Of a stretch of DNA of 64,000 bases, positions 11,933-22,560 are shown in pieces. The position numbers were made by a program, and so were the translations under genes. The stretch is from Dermanyssus gallinae (lineage: Eukaryota > Arthropoda > Arachnida > Mesostigmata > Dermanyssidae). The stretch spans positions 226,001 through 290,000 of the forward strand of contig QVRM01006811.1 of assembly GCA_003439945.1 (NCBI GenBank), in the 5' to 3' direction. A model generated the notes under the pieces. The model saw only the letters and a list, made by a program, of their open reading frames with translations, did not search any database and was not told the origin of the DNA. The first letter of the stretch is position 1, and every line of letters begins with the position of its first letter.

Positions 11933-12864
11933 AGACAAGCCATGCAATCATAAAGCGGCTGGTTATGCCCTTACGTATGAGATGGCATAGAGCATTGAAG
12001 CTTCGAATACGTAAGGCATAATACGGTGCCTCAGCTGTTGACACCATGCTTCGTCAGGTCTGAGGCACGACTTCAACGACGGCGGCTTTGAGATATTTTC
12101 GGAACCGTGTACGTCTCCGGTGTCTCTATTGTCGAATCGACGCTGATAATGGATTTAAGATTTATTTATTTCACTGCACGAGGCGCCGGCCTTCAGGTGG
12201 AAATCGCACTCGAACCTCTACGTTTGTTAGGAAACGGCATCGGCAGTTTTGACGTCATCCTCTATTACCTAAGCAGAGGTAAATATATGTTTATTTGACA
12301 TTATTTGCTAAACAAACGAAACGACGGTCGCTTTTTGTCGTTACTCCTCTGTCTGAGTTATTTACTTTAACATTGATGTTATAACCTCATTCAATTTCTC
12401 GACGGTTTTTATATAATTACGCAGTTTAAACTCTGACATTGTTGTTGTCATAAGTTTTTTAGTAAAAGATGCCCGATTTATTCCGGACCTCTACCCAGAC
12501 TGAATTGTGTCTAAATGTCCTGAGCTTATTATAATCTGATTCGGTTTCTTGACGATTTTATATAACTACAACAAATTTAAGCCTTATCATTGTTGCTGTC
12601 AGTTTAGTTTCCGTGAAATAGATGCCCAATTGATTTCGGACATGTAGTCTCAGACTCAGAAGTGATTAAATAATCTTAATCGCCTTCACCAACCTTATTT
12701 CGCATTTTATTTTTAGAATATGCAGCCTAAACGGAGAGGTAGAATTTTAGAGCCAGTTTAGACTTCAGAGAATGAGCTCTTTGGCGGCAGCAATCTGAGG
12801 CTTAAAGTGTATGTTTTGCACTGCCTGGTTTTGCTAAGCAATCTTTGAGACTCGCGTCGTATAT

Positions 12865-13137
12865 TTATTCCATATACGTTTCAAGTATTTCAGTAATATG
12901 GATTCCAGGTAAATTCACGTCGTGGTGAATTACTAAGGGTAACTTGCAATGAACTCTGCGGTACAGAAGATAATTGGTGGCTGATGTTAGTTTTGGATGA
13001 TGGGCTCTACTCGCGTCGACACTTGACGTTAACATAACAATGCGATGATCTTCGCATCCGCGCAGTTCAAACTTATTCCCTATCTTGCTTGTTGTTTTGC
13101 TTTCTTCCGTCCACCCTTTCAATGAGTCACATTTCAC
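12865..13137 (-). pseudogene. Possible LINE endonuclease fragment
   Basis: The minus-strand frame contains YRRVHCKLPLVIHHDVNLPGIH. This resembles the APE-type endonuclease stretch of LINEs that normally reads P-hydrophobic-GDFNLPGI-W; here GDFN is replaced by HHDVN. If correct it is an old fragment without catalytic competence. Only one short block supports the call. Confidence 0.3.
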
Positions 13138-13741
13138 CTTTGTCAGAAATTCGAGATTACGCCACGTCTAATTGGATTGTTGCGCCTACCTCATATTTAA
13201 AAAAAAAAGATTTAGTTAAAGCCTTTTTAGAAAACCGGCATCGCATTATGCTGTAGACAGCTTATGTTGGAACAAATTTAAACCATTAAGCAATGAGGAA
13301 TTAATCTAGTAAGATGTTTGTTCTTAAACCTAATATCTCTGAGTCTAATCTAACACAGGGCACCACCGTGAAAAAAGTATTGTCGACGACAAGTGTCCGG
13401 TACCTAAGATAGAATTGAACAACACGGTTTCTAAATCCAAGTGTGTGATGGCTTTTAAATTTAAATAAAAAAACAATGCTTTTACATCTAGCAACAATAA
13501 CAAGAATGCATACAATGCTATGTATGATGTTTGGATTTTCCTTTATACAATATGTCGTGGTATCCAGTTGTGGAAGTTAATCATTTCACCGATGCTCACA
13601 GGCTGAACTCAGTTCGAAAACTCTTCCACGTGTATATCTTACCACTGCCAATAAATTCAATTTTATCAACGTTAGGATAGTCTACATATACGAACAAATA
13701 AATGTGCACGGTCCAAACGTGAATTGAATGTATAGGTAATG

Positions 13742-13743
<2 letters not shown>

Positions 13744-13794
<51 letters not shown>
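13744..13794. repeat. (TA)n microsatellite
   Basis: About 25 TA units. Confidence 0.95.
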
Positions 13795-13796
<2 letters not shown>

Positions 13797-14139
13797 GTTG
13801 ATTCTGACGTTAGTATATGTTGATAATCCAAATGTCACATCAAAGCAAACCCATTAGAACCAACAAGCGTGGCTTCTCTGTTAGATGGTTTTGAGTTGCT
13901 GCTCTGACATACACTGACCCCGTTGAAAGCGCCCATATATCGTACATATACTTATCTCTAGTTTCTAAGGACCCCTGGGGCATACTTTAGGAAATTGTCA
14001 GACTCGTTAAAAAATACTTTTTTAATGAGGTGGAGCGGCGGAATTTATTTGTTTAGGCATATCTAGGTGTGAAAGTGAAATTACTAGTTTTTGTTCTACT
14101 GATGTCATTGGGCGGATATTACTTCACAGATTGCAGCCA

Positions 14140-14665
14140 AGCGCAGTGGCCTATGGGGCAACCCCCAGCGCGAGAAGAGCGAGGAGCGTCGGCGCACAAT
14201 CGACCTATGGCAGGAGAAATGGGACGGTTTACAAGAGGGTACCCTAGACGCCAGTTTCCGCACCCTAATCCCGAACATCAAAGACTGGCTGGCCCGTCCG
14301 GAGGGTGCACCTTCTACTCGATCCAGATCCTGACAGGTCACGGCGACTTTCAGTCGTACCTGTTCAGGATCGGGAAGGTTCCCAGCCCCAATTGCATCTA
14401 CTGCGACGATGGACCAGAGGACACCACACAACACACTGTTTTGAGATGCCCTGCAGCGCGCAACCCTACAACGTTTGATGAAGACTTTAGTTTTTAACCT
14501 ACACATCGTCCCGCAAAAAACTAACGGAAACACTCTTGTACTGGAACATAGTCAAAATTTTGAAATCCATACTACAAGAAAATGGAGGGCCAAAAATCTT
14601 AGACGCCCTCTCACGTCCCCGTGGCTCCCGGAGATCACACCCGCCAGGAGTAGTCGTCTGTTTGG
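14140..14665 (+). pseudogene. R1-clade LINE ORF2 C-terminal fragment
   Basis: The plus strand reads GHGDFQSYLFRIGKVPSPNC, then IYC and a PEDT-QHT-L-C zinc-knuckle. This matches the full element's C-terminal stretch at about 27020-27150 (GHGDFQSYLFRIGKAPSP, C-YC, H, C). Upstream, LWQEKWDG and NIKDWLARPEGA-like blocks also align; downstream, LVFNLH and a Pro/Arg-rich end align to the last part of ORF2. Several frameshifts are needed. The copy is 5'-truncated and diverged from 23500-27548, so it is an older or different R1-clade family member. Confidence 0.8.
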
Positions 14666-15097
14666 TGTTGGCCATAAGTATTCCGTTAATTTCATAATGT
14701 CTGTATGGAAAAGTTTTGCACATCCCATCTAGATATATATTTATATATGTATATATAAACATGTAGATACTTATGCATGTATTCAGATACACATATGTAT
14801 ATATGCATATATATACATATGTGGACACAAATGTACATGTGGGTTGGACACACGAGCTCTAAACTGTAGCTGCACGTTTTCGTGATGAGCAGTTTGTCAG
14901 GAGTTTAAATATATACTCTTTGTTTTCGAAAAAAACGAACCGACATTAGATTTAATTAAATGTGGATATATACGTGAAAAAAGAACGAAAAAACAAATCG
15001 TAATCGGTGTTGCTATCTAAACTTTAATTACTTATTTGTACTACGGCAAAGAGTGGCAGTATAGAATCTTAATTAATAGTGTCCGCAAAGAGACAAA

Positions 15098-15100
<3 letters not shown>

Positions 15101-15148
<48 letters not shown>

Positions 15149-15152
15149 GTTC

Positions 15153-15183
<31 letters not shown>
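15101..15183. repeat. (TA)n followed by (ATT)n
   Basis: About 20 TA units, a T-run, then about ten ATT units (15152-15183). Confidence 0.9.
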
Positions 15184-15184
<1 letters not shown>

Positions 15185-15214
15185 TTTTTAAATTAAGAAT
15201 ACAAGTAGAGCGAC

Positions 15215-15229
15215 AATTCTCTCTTGAGA
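15215..15229. repeat. Target-site duplication, left copy
   Basis: AATTCTCTCTTGAGA, identical to 15376-15390 across the truncated R1-type tail. Confidence 0.8.
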
Positions 15230-15375
15230 GTGAAGCTTAAGGGGGGAGGTGCGTTTAGTGGGTATGGGTTTCAGCGGAGTAACATCCAACCGTTGGGGTC
15301 GAGTCCCACACTGCTAGAGATAGAGACTCGTAGCGATAGTGCGTACGTGCATTTAATACCTCCTCCACAAAAAAA
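15230..15375 (+). mobile_element. Severely truncated R1-type LINE tail with target duplication
   Basis: A 146-bp insertion carries TTTAGTGGGT (15254) and GAGTCCCACAC (15301), the two halves of the R1-type 3' UTR stem-loop, and ends in an A run. It is flanked by a perfect 15-bp duplication, AATTCTCTCTTGAGA, at 15215-15229 and 15376-15390. This is the structure expected of target-primed reverse transcription that aborted early. Confidence 0.8.
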
Positions 15376-15390
15376 AATTCTCTCTTGAGA
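15376..15390. repeat. Target-site duplication, right copy
   Basis: AATTCTCTCTTGAGA, identical to 15215-15229. Its first A residues could equally belong to the poly(A) tail. Confidence 0.8.
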
Positions 15391-15462
15391 ACGTGTGCGC
15401 TAGGAACATTGCTCTATCTCGTATAAAGTGGGTTATGACCACTTCAGCAGTGTGCCGCGTTC

Positions 15463-15464
<2 letters not shown>

Positions 15465-15505
<41 letters not shown>

Positions 15506-15528
15506 CTATATATATATATATATATATA
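15465..15528. repeat. (TA)n microsatellite, interrupted
   Basis: Two TA runs (15465-15500, 15506-15528) split by CACATC. Confidence 0.9.
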
Positions 15529-15533
15529 CAACA

Positions 15534-15632
15534 AGGGGCAAAGGTGACTGGATTTTAGTGGGTTTGTGAGTCCCACACAACCGTAGCTCAACAGCGATGC
15601 CCAGTGAGCATCATGCATTTTACCAGTTATTT

Positions 15633-15633
<1 letters not shown>
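15534..15633 (+). mobile_element. R1-type LINE tail between two (TA)n arrays
   Basis: Contains TTTTAGTGGGTTTGTGAGTC followed by CCACAC (15553-15578) and ends GCATTTTACCAGTTATTTCC, very close to the full element's GCATTTTCCAGTTAGTCC end. TA arrays abut it on both sides, so it may have inserted inside one TA array. No coding sequence. Confidence 0.65.

Positions 15634-15686
<53 letters not shown>
15634..15686. repeat. (TA)n microsatellite
   Basis: About 26 TA units directly after the R1-type tail. Confidence 0.95.
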
Positions 15687-15689
<3 letters not shown>

Positions 15690-16668
15690 GCAGTTCAGTG
15701 CACTAAGCAAAACTGTCTCTCTCAAAGGCCCTAGAAAGCGTTTAGATTGAATTGAAGTGAATATTTGCTAAACGTGGATAGAGCTAATTTCGCCATATAC
15801 TACGGCGAGCTTTCCGGTCCAAAACACATAAGCATGTCTTCATGCATGCATGCATGCATTCATCCCGTGGATGAAACAGAACACACACGTTTTCACTATT
15901 GCGCGTGTTATTTATAGATCTATCGTATCAATGACGATGGTGAGAGAGCAGAGATCTTCCGGTAATGACCAGTGAAGATGACGACGTTCACCTCGAGATC
16001 GAGCGACCAGCTTCGCTTCAAGAGCAGGTCACTTCACCTGCGCCGATTCACTACTACTCGCTGAGAGCACTCGGAACGACTCGCGCAATGTCGACTCGGG
16101 ACATCGACCCTTGAAACCTCGTTACGATTGAAATATGGCGGATCAAACGACCAGGCCAGACCTATGCTGAAGAGTCGGCCTGAGATCACCGGCCAATCTC
16201 TACCTAGGACACGCAGGACGAGCTATGCTGAATGGCATTACGACGGCGTCAGCCATGATTGTAATGGAGGCCAATTAGACACAGGGCACCCTCTCCCGCC
16301 CTTACAATACGCAAGATACAACTAACCAAGGCTCCAACAAACCAGCTTATCCCATTAAGCTTCTAAAATGACTGTTACGAGTATCGAACAGCTAATGTTG
16401 TTCAGGCAATAGCCTAATAGCTGGGTCTGTGCAAACAATTTCACCTGCCGACGCCTGTGCATATGTATTTGACCGCTGCTTTCCGTTCGGTACACACGAG
16501 TTTAAAGCTGGTCAGAAAGTAGCTGGAATGTTTAAATGTGCTCCCGCCGCGCTTCTGAGAAGTTTGCTATGTGTACGAGACACATATCTATGTGACCACA
16601 AAAGACTTTTCGAGAGCCTCGTAAAGTAGTCTCATTTGTCGTTTTCGCTATATGAATTCAGTCGCGGA
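15687..16668. other. No gene recognised
   Basis: Mixed sequence with short CATG repeats at about 15840-15860 and a GC-richer stretch with many TCGACTCG-like words (15950-16110). Open frames at 16128-16325 and 16429-16629 have no recognisable domain. Confidence 0.35.
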
Positions 16669-17332
16669 ATGGGTAGCGGAAAATTCCACCTACGGGCAGC
16701 GATTTTGTATGAGCTTAAAAAAGGTCGTACTGCCGTGGAAACTGTCCGAAACATTTAGAGCATACTCAGCGAGCACAGCATTTCGAAAACCTCGTATTAT
16801 AATTGGTGTGCCAAGTTACGTTCTGGCAACTTAAGCCTTCTAGATGCACCCCGTTCTGGATGCATCGTTGTTTGGATGCACCCCTTTCTGAAAGGCTTAT
16901 CACGCTCGAGCGAGACGACTTGCGCAAAACCGTCGGCATCGTTCGCCACAAGTTCTCTAGTGACCAACCGACAGGCGCAGGCATCTTCTGTGATCAGCTT
17001 GTTCAAACGTTTGCAAGCCCTCCAAAGGAAGGGTCTTGTGTATAGAGCGGGAGTTATCTTTCACCAAGACAACGCTGGACCGCATGTGAGTTATCTAGTT
17101 TTCGCGAGCTTTGATTAGGAACTTTTACCGCATTCAGTATACTCACGGGACATCGGACCCCGGACTACTCAGATGCTTGCCGAAAGATCTACAGGGAAAC
17201 AAAGTCACACCACCAGAGGCCGTAAAAGCTCATCCCGATACACTTCTCGAGATGCAGAAATTAGAATTCCTTGCCATAAGAAGAATCAAAAGTCTACTCC
17301 ATTGATCGGGGGAAGAGGTGCCTTTTGAATAA
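16669..17332 (+). pseudogene. mariner transposase pseudogene, internal deletion (M4)
   Basis: The frame from ATG 16669 begins GSGKFHLRAAILYELKKGRT then AVETVRNI and a TAG, a typical mariner N-terminus. The next blocks, KLRSGNLSLLDAPRSG, VIFHQDNAGPHVS (second catalytic Asp), LQGNKVTPPEAVKAH and a W-GEEVPFE C-terminus with stop at 17330, are in several frames. Sequence between the DNA-binding part and the second Asp is largely missing, so the first Asp block is absent. A Cys/Pro repeat of the words GGATGCA and GATGCACCCC at 16840-16890 looks like a small local duplication. Confidence 0.7.
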
Positions 17333-17401
17333 ATAGAATTGGGTAACTCTTTAAATTTCTAGATTGATTTTAAGATTGAAATCCTAGGGTCTTTCTGTCC
17401 G

Positions 17402-17435
<34 letters not shown>

Positions 17436-17443
17436 ATTTATTT

Positions 17444-17530
<87 letters not shown>

Positions 17531-17793
17531 CAGTATCTTTAACTGGCAACCAAATACCTATAGAAGGGAAATGACGAACTTTGTTGTTCGCACGTTATGA
17601 CTTTGAGTATTATTAGTACAGTATCTCCGTTGACTACGGCCACGCCAAACAGGCACTCGTGTACGGGCGGCAAAAAATAAAGACTCGTATTCGGTATTAT
17701 TACGACCACGTTTGTGGGATTAGCCTAGAGTTATCGCTCAGCCAGACACGATCTGGCTACTGCTGTCCTGCCAACGGGATCGAAGCAACGACG
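17333..17793. other. Spacer upstream of the host-like gene
   Basis: Mostly the TA array at 17404-17527 plus short unique sequence. The reading frame of the downstream gene is open upstream to a GTG at 17659, but the first ATG is at 17794. No promoter motif can be named. Confidence 0.4.
17404..17527. repeat. (TA)n microsatellite, long
   Basis: About 120 bp of TA with one interruption (TATCTATTTATTTATACA). Confidence 0.95.
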
Positions 17794-18447
17794 ATGTGGC
17801 GGTGGCCGTGGATTGCGATAGGCCTTCTTCTGCTTGGAGCGCTCGCGTCTCTATCAGAGGCAGACGGCCCTTCTACGGCTGAAAGGCAAACAACAAGGAG
17901 CCGCACCCACAGGGCCATCATCACTCACAGAAGCCACAAAAGCAGCAGCTCTTCTAGCAGCATATTTCACACTCACCATCTTCTTAAGCATAGCAGAAGC
18001 AGCAGCAGCAGGACGGTGAGTAGAAAAGTAACTAGAAGCCATGAGGTCGTCCGCCGTAGCAGTAGCAAACACCTGAAGCATAGCAACCGCGGCCACGCGA
18101 GGCTAGTGTTTGTCGGCGAAACTGCACAGTGCTGGTCCGAAGTGTGTCTTCTTCGGTTCTCGGCGCAATGCGACCTCAGCCCGCCGACGTACCCGGTCAA
18201 GGGGCCGCTGAACTGCAGCTCCAAGCACATGCCAAAGGGCCACCACTTCGACAGTGTTCGCCTGCTCTGTGACAGAAACATCAACCACGACTTTCGCGAC
18301 GCCTATTGCATGCTCAGGTATACGTTGGCACCTTCGAAAAATGCCTTGTCGTCGTCTAGCCAGCGGAGCACAATCGCCGCCACCAACAACATCGTTGCGG
18401 CGTTCGTGGCACTACTCTGTGGACGATTATGGCTCGCTTATCGCTAG
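17794..18447 (+). CDS. Putative secretory-pathway protein, cysteine-patterned, possibly SARAF-like
   Basis: 217 codons from ATG 17794 (A at -3) to TAG. Residues 1-24 form a clear signal peptide (WRWPWIAIGLLLLGALASLS). Residues about 30-105 are Ser/Arg/His-rich with Ser runs from triplet expansion. Residues about 112-185 hold six or seven spaced Cys and the block FDSVRLLCDRN, then DAYCMLRYTL. The last 20 residues (NNIVAAFVALLCGRLWLAYR) are a hydrophobic segment that could be a membrane anchor. The order signal peptide, Cys domain, C-L-YTL motif, C-terminal membrane segment recalls SARAF, the ER-membrane regulator of store-operated calcium entry, but the Cys domain is too diverged for a firm call. 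No transposon-type domain is present. It could be one exon of a longer gene or a retained single-exon gene. Confidence 0.45.
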   Translation: MWRWPWIAIGLLLLGALASLSEADGPSTAERQTTRSRTHRAIITHRSHKSSSSSSSIFHTHHLLKHSRSSSSRTVSRKVTRSHEVVRRSSSKHLKHSNRGHARLVFVGETAQCWSEVCLLRFSAQCDLSPPTYPVKGPLNCSSKHMPKGHHFDSVRLLCDRNINHDFRDAYCMLRYTLAPSKNALSSSSQRSTIAATNNIVAAFVALLCGRLWLAYR

Positions 18448-18795
18448 CCTCGCCATAATGCTGCTGCTGCGTCTTCCTTCTCTAGGTCAGCATCCTTTCT
18501 GGCTTAGCATCATTCATATATCGTGTGGTGGTATCGTATCGTGGCGGTCGAATGGCTCTTTTTTACACTTTAATCTCAGCCAAAAGGCCGAGAAGCGATG
18601 GTCGAATGGCTCTGCCCAACGAGACAAAGGTCACAAGCTCCTCCTCAAGCAAGAATGGGGGACACGTTGTCAGCTCTTTTTTGTTTTTGACATAGACTTG
18701 CGTTACCGCGCACCTTTTTGTATGTGCACGTTTTTGTTGTTCTTCCTTTTCCTGTGCGGAGGTGGATGGGTTTGATTAAAAGCCTCGGTAGCGCG

Positions 18796-18796
<1 letters not shown>
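18448..18796. other. 3' flank of the host-like gene
   Basis: An imperfect repeat of GGTCGAATGGCTCT occurs at about 18546 and 18600. No clear AATAAA within 300 bp of the stop; none of the open frames here is recognisable. Confidence 0.35.

Positions 18797-18833
<37 letters not shown>
18797..18833. repeat. (TA)n microsatellite
   Basis: About 18 TA units. Confidence 0.9.
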
Positions 18834-18836
<3 letters not shown>

Positions 18837-18848
18837 AATGACATGTTG

Positions 18849-19135
18849 GGACGACTTTTATGCGGTGTTCTCTCTCTTCGTAAACGTAGATTGTTAGATA
18901 CGTTTGCTTGTTGAGTTTCCTTTCCACCACCGTATAACATAAGTTTATTATCTTTTTTTGCGTGTATATATATATATTTATATTTGTTTCTAACTGGCAA
19001 GAGCTAGTCTTGCAAGTTATGGACGACTTTTATGCGGTGTTCTCTCTCTTCGTAAACGTAGATTGTTAGATACGTTTGCTTGTTGAGTTTCCTTTCCACC
19101 ACCGTATAACATAAGTTTATTATCTTTTTTTTGCG

Positions 19136-19166
<31 letters not shown>

Positions 19167-19197
19167 CTAACTGGCAAGAGCTAGTCTTGCAAGTTAT
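18849..19197. repeat. Recent tandem duplication, two units of about 172-177 bp
   Basis: Unit 1 (18849-19020) and unit 2 (19021-19197) are essentially identical from GGACGACTTTTATGCGGTGT to CTAGTCTTGCAAGTTAT. They differ mainly in the length of an internal TA run and one T in a T-run. Confidence 0.9.
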
Positions 19198-19744
19198 GCC
19201 CCTCGGCATAATTCTTATCGAAACTATTATTTAAAGGGTTACTGTTTGACAAGACACTTTGGAACTTCCTTCTTCAGTGCATGTGAAGGTCTTGCGTCGC
19301 AAATATTATTGAGTTAAAAGGGGGAGTACACAAATACATCAATGTTGCATTTGGTTTTCGGCAATATAATCCATGGAAACAAAATAGCTAGCAATAACTT
19401 TAGGAGCACAGAACATCCACAATTGCGTTAGCCATCATGCAGTTGTAAAAAAATTCATATCGAACAATATTTTTCTCAGACTACGCCACGAAAATGCATT
19501 ATTAACAGGATCTGTTTGTGCAATATGGAAAGATGATAGTGTCTGCATACTCTCGAGGGTGTTACTATGCACGCGAAAATATTTTGATTTATTATTCGAA
19601 TTCCAAGTGCAAACACATATTCATAAATGCGCCTTTGAGTGTAGATTTACAAGGGGCTCGCGGTGTAAGGGTGATCGTTCAGTATGACACAAGTCTTAAA
19701 AATGTTCAATATGACACAAGTCTCAAAAATGTTGACTAAAGTAT
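19198..19744. other. No gene recognised
   Basis: AT-rich sequence with a short direct repeat of TATGACACAAGTCT-AAAAATGTT at 19682-19735. Nothing else stands out. Confidence 0.4.
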
Positions 19745-20640
19745 AGTAATAATAATACACTCCATTGCTTCGACATGTTTAAACATGGTCGCCAAACCCC
19801 GTAGCAATACGTTTCGCTATGACTAGGCTTGATATAAAAACCGGGAATTTTCAAGGTAAAGCACCGAAATATAGTGCTGAAAATTAAAAGAAGCTGCAAA
19901 TGCTGAAAACGAAACCATCTGATAGCTGAGAGCTATATGTGCACTGTAACTGGACCAGTTGTGGGCGTCATTGTGACTCCGAGAGCTTGCACGCTATCCA
20001 CAACGGGAATTACTACAATGCTCATTATATACCCATGTTTCCCTTGAAGCAAAGTACTGTTTTTACTCAGTCGCTGTCGGTACCCCCATTTTGATATAGC
20101 ACCGATGACACTTTATAAAGTATGCCTGTTCATACCCTTTTCTGCAATTTGAGATTGTCATCATAAAATTTGTGAACAATGGTTTGTGGTATAACGCTTT
20201 TAGTGTCTAGTGGTACCTATAGATATATATACCTACTGGTAGAATAAAAGAGCCTCTATAAGGAAGCTCTGCGGGACACCTGATGGGCAAGATTCCTGCA
20301 TACTAAAGCTATTGTTTACTCTTACACAAACACTTCTATTACCTAAATGACTTGAGATATCTAAATAACTCAAACCGAATGTCTGTCAATATTAAACAAT
20401 CTACTTCTTAAAGCCTTGGTTGATCTATCTTGTCAAATGCCTTCAAGAAGTCAAAATAAATACAGCCTCTCCCCTGTCATTGATTTTGATGCCCCAGTCT
20501 ACGTACAAGAGTGTGTCAATCAACTGATTTGTTTTAGTAGATTTGCGTTTGTAAAGCCATGCGCAATAGAAGGGATGAAATCGGGGGTAAACTGCATTAA
20601 GAAGTAATTTAACTTTTAAACATATCAACTTCTAAAATCA
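19745..20640 (-). pseudogene. CR1/jockey-like LINE reverse transcriptase, decayed
   Basis: The minus strand keeps the block order of the better-preserved copy at 29657-31183: YKRKSTKTNQLIDTLLYVD, LGNRSVCVRVNNSFS, CPSGVPQ, ALGVTMTPTTG (cf. DLGVTVTPEVD) and VWRPCLNMSKQW (cf. VWRPYLGKYIEAME). The catalytic YADD block is not readable and many stops intervene. It is an old, partly deleted copy of that LINE family or a sister family. Confidence 0.7.
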
Positions 20641-21789
20641 CTTAGTAGGGGACTCTGGTAGGGTCACCTAAGAGGCTAAGAAAAACAATCTTTAAGCATT
20701 TTAACTTTCTCATTATATCCTGTTGTAATCCGGTTATCTTTTAAGTCGCTTATTTACATTTCTAAAAAAAATTAAATACGTCTTGATTTTTGGAGTATTC
20801 AGGGTCTTCTGCTCGTCTTACGGATTAAGATTAATTTCATAGGTTCTCATCGTTTTTCAGATTCTGTTCAAACCAATAAAGATAACCACTATCAACATCT
20901 CTTCATTGGCTTTATTCGACTTCCCGCTTCGCTTAGGTATGCATTTGTTGATGACCAGCTGGATTTTTTTTACATAGCAGCTGTACATGACGGTAACAGT
21001 ATCACAGCTAAAATTCCTTTCCCTCCAAGAAATATAAGCAAGTTGTTTAAGCATATCACAGCCGCCATTCCAGAGTCTAAATCCTCCCTACTAAACTGAG
21101 GAGTTTAGTATCAAATAACATGTTAAAATATGCATAATGATTCGACGGATTTTTGACAAATGACACTGTAGTTTATTATCGGAACTACATCTTACAACGT
21201 TTTCATCAGAGCTACATCTTACAACTCTACGATATTTATAGGGCAGCTTGTTAGCATTATGTTTTAACCTGCAAAGACCTGCAGAGCAAACAAATGTGTT
21301 CCCGTCCCATATTCCTGATGCATTCTTGGGTTCAGACCACTTTGTCGTATATAAATTTGAGCGCGGTCCGAAGCTCCTTGAAAGCAGAGTTGACATCAGG
21401 GGCATTGACGACATTCAGTCACAAGGTCTGATTGACCCGGTTCAAGAACTTAGCGATACCAACTATCATGGTTTCTGGCAGATGACCAGCTCTGGCATGA
21501 ACTTATTCCCAGCTCTGGCATGGACGTATATTACAACTTAATTAATTTCATAATATTTTGTAATATTCTCAGCCATTATACATACAGACACTACCTCCGA
21601 GGAAAAATCGTATAACACAAATGCAATTAGGCAATCTTTTCTTCAACGGTCTTTCAGGCCCTAGCGTCTCAAAAGCAAACAATGTGAAGTTGTACGCATG
21701 TCCCACATTTAAATATTCACGACATTTTCTCTTTGCGGCTCCTCTTCTGCAACAAACCCTCTTAAAAATGCACTGCGTGTGTACCTACA
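20641..21789. other. No gene recognised
   Basis: AT-rich. An open plus-strand frame at 21248-21541 (97 codons) has unremarkable composition and no family I recognise. A short direct repeat of CTACATCTTACAAC occurs at about 21184 and 21212. Confidence 0.35.
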
Positions 21790-22371
21790 TGATTTAAATG
21801 AGTCCGATACAGTTACCCCTCATACCGGGAGCTTCGCAGGGAATCATCGTCCAACCGTCCAACCGTCTTCTATTTTTCCGAGTCAAGCCCCGTGGCTCAA
21901 GCATTGCTGGGAAACCAGCTGACCGACAAGCTCTGCCAATAGCGTAGTTAAATCCAGCATTTTCGCCGCACGCTTATCAACGGACGAAGTGCTATAGCGT
22001 CCACAGGTTGTCCACATTTGCACTAACGGTGCTCTCCCAACGTTGTGCTTAGTTGAAGTTCGAGACCAACTCTTATAGGAACATCGTCGATCAATGTACT
22101 TGTCGAGCAAGGCCACTTGAAAGAGCATGCAGCTAGGCCCGTATATCTTTAGCTGATACTGCTTTTAGGCGGGTTCTTGTACTCTAAATGTGAGCCTAGC
22201 TAATCGTCTAAATGCCTCTCTAACTGGGGAGTCATCCACGTATGCTACAATACGTAGTCTCCCATTTTGTATCGGTCCTTCTTTTTTACTTGTGAGGTCA
22301 CTTTTGAACTTCTCGAGATTCCCGGCATCATCTAGAAATGGCTCTATGCAGCTTTTCACCAGCGACAACAA
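21790..22371 (-). pseudogene. RLE-type LINE ORF2 C-terminal fragment
   Basis: The minus strand reads REAFRRLARLTFRVQE, KAVSAKD, LHALSS, then RACRSVGFPAMLEPRGL and DGWTMIP. These align in order to the element at 46533-48873 (RLNAVSAKDSGAW, FHALPS, RALRSCGRPCILEPPGL, PDRMTRTPF). They are the part between RT and the restriction-like endonuclease plus its first motif. Several stops and frameshifts are present and the Cys-His knuckle is not readable. A fourth, much decayed RLE-type LINE piece in the window. Confidence 0.6.
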
Positions 22372-22429
22372 TGCTACTAGCGCAGGGGTTGCCCCGCAAG
22401 AGATGGGGTAAAATGATGATTATACGATC

Positions 22430-22560
22430 ATGCAAGAGCAGGTTTATTAGACGTGAGAGCGCAATGGGCAGAATACAAAAAGTTAGAAACAATGGTTTGC
22501 CGGGTATGCCGGAAAGCAGAGGAATTAGTAGATCATCTAGTTAAGGAGTGTGGACTAGGG
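22430..22560 (+). pseudogene. Possible LINE C-terminal zinc-knuckle remnant
   Basis: The plus strand reads VRAQWAEYKKLETMVCRVCR followed by KAEELVDHLVKECG. The spacing C-x2-C, then H-x4-C is the zinc knuckle that ends many LINE ORF2 proteins (…C-x-C-…-ET-DH-L--C). Only this block is recognisable. Confidence 0.4.

Larger units (their letters stand above)
11933..14139. other. Gene-poor stretch
   Basis: AT-rich sequence. Apart from the possible endonuclease remnant at 12865-13137 and a TA array at 13744-13794, I see nothing that can be named. Two segments near 12360-12480 and 12530-12630 are similar to each other (both carry a TTCT/TTTCTCGACGGTTTTATATAA-like stretch followed by a TTGTTG-TGTCA stretch), suggesting an old local duplication. 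Confidence 0.35.
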
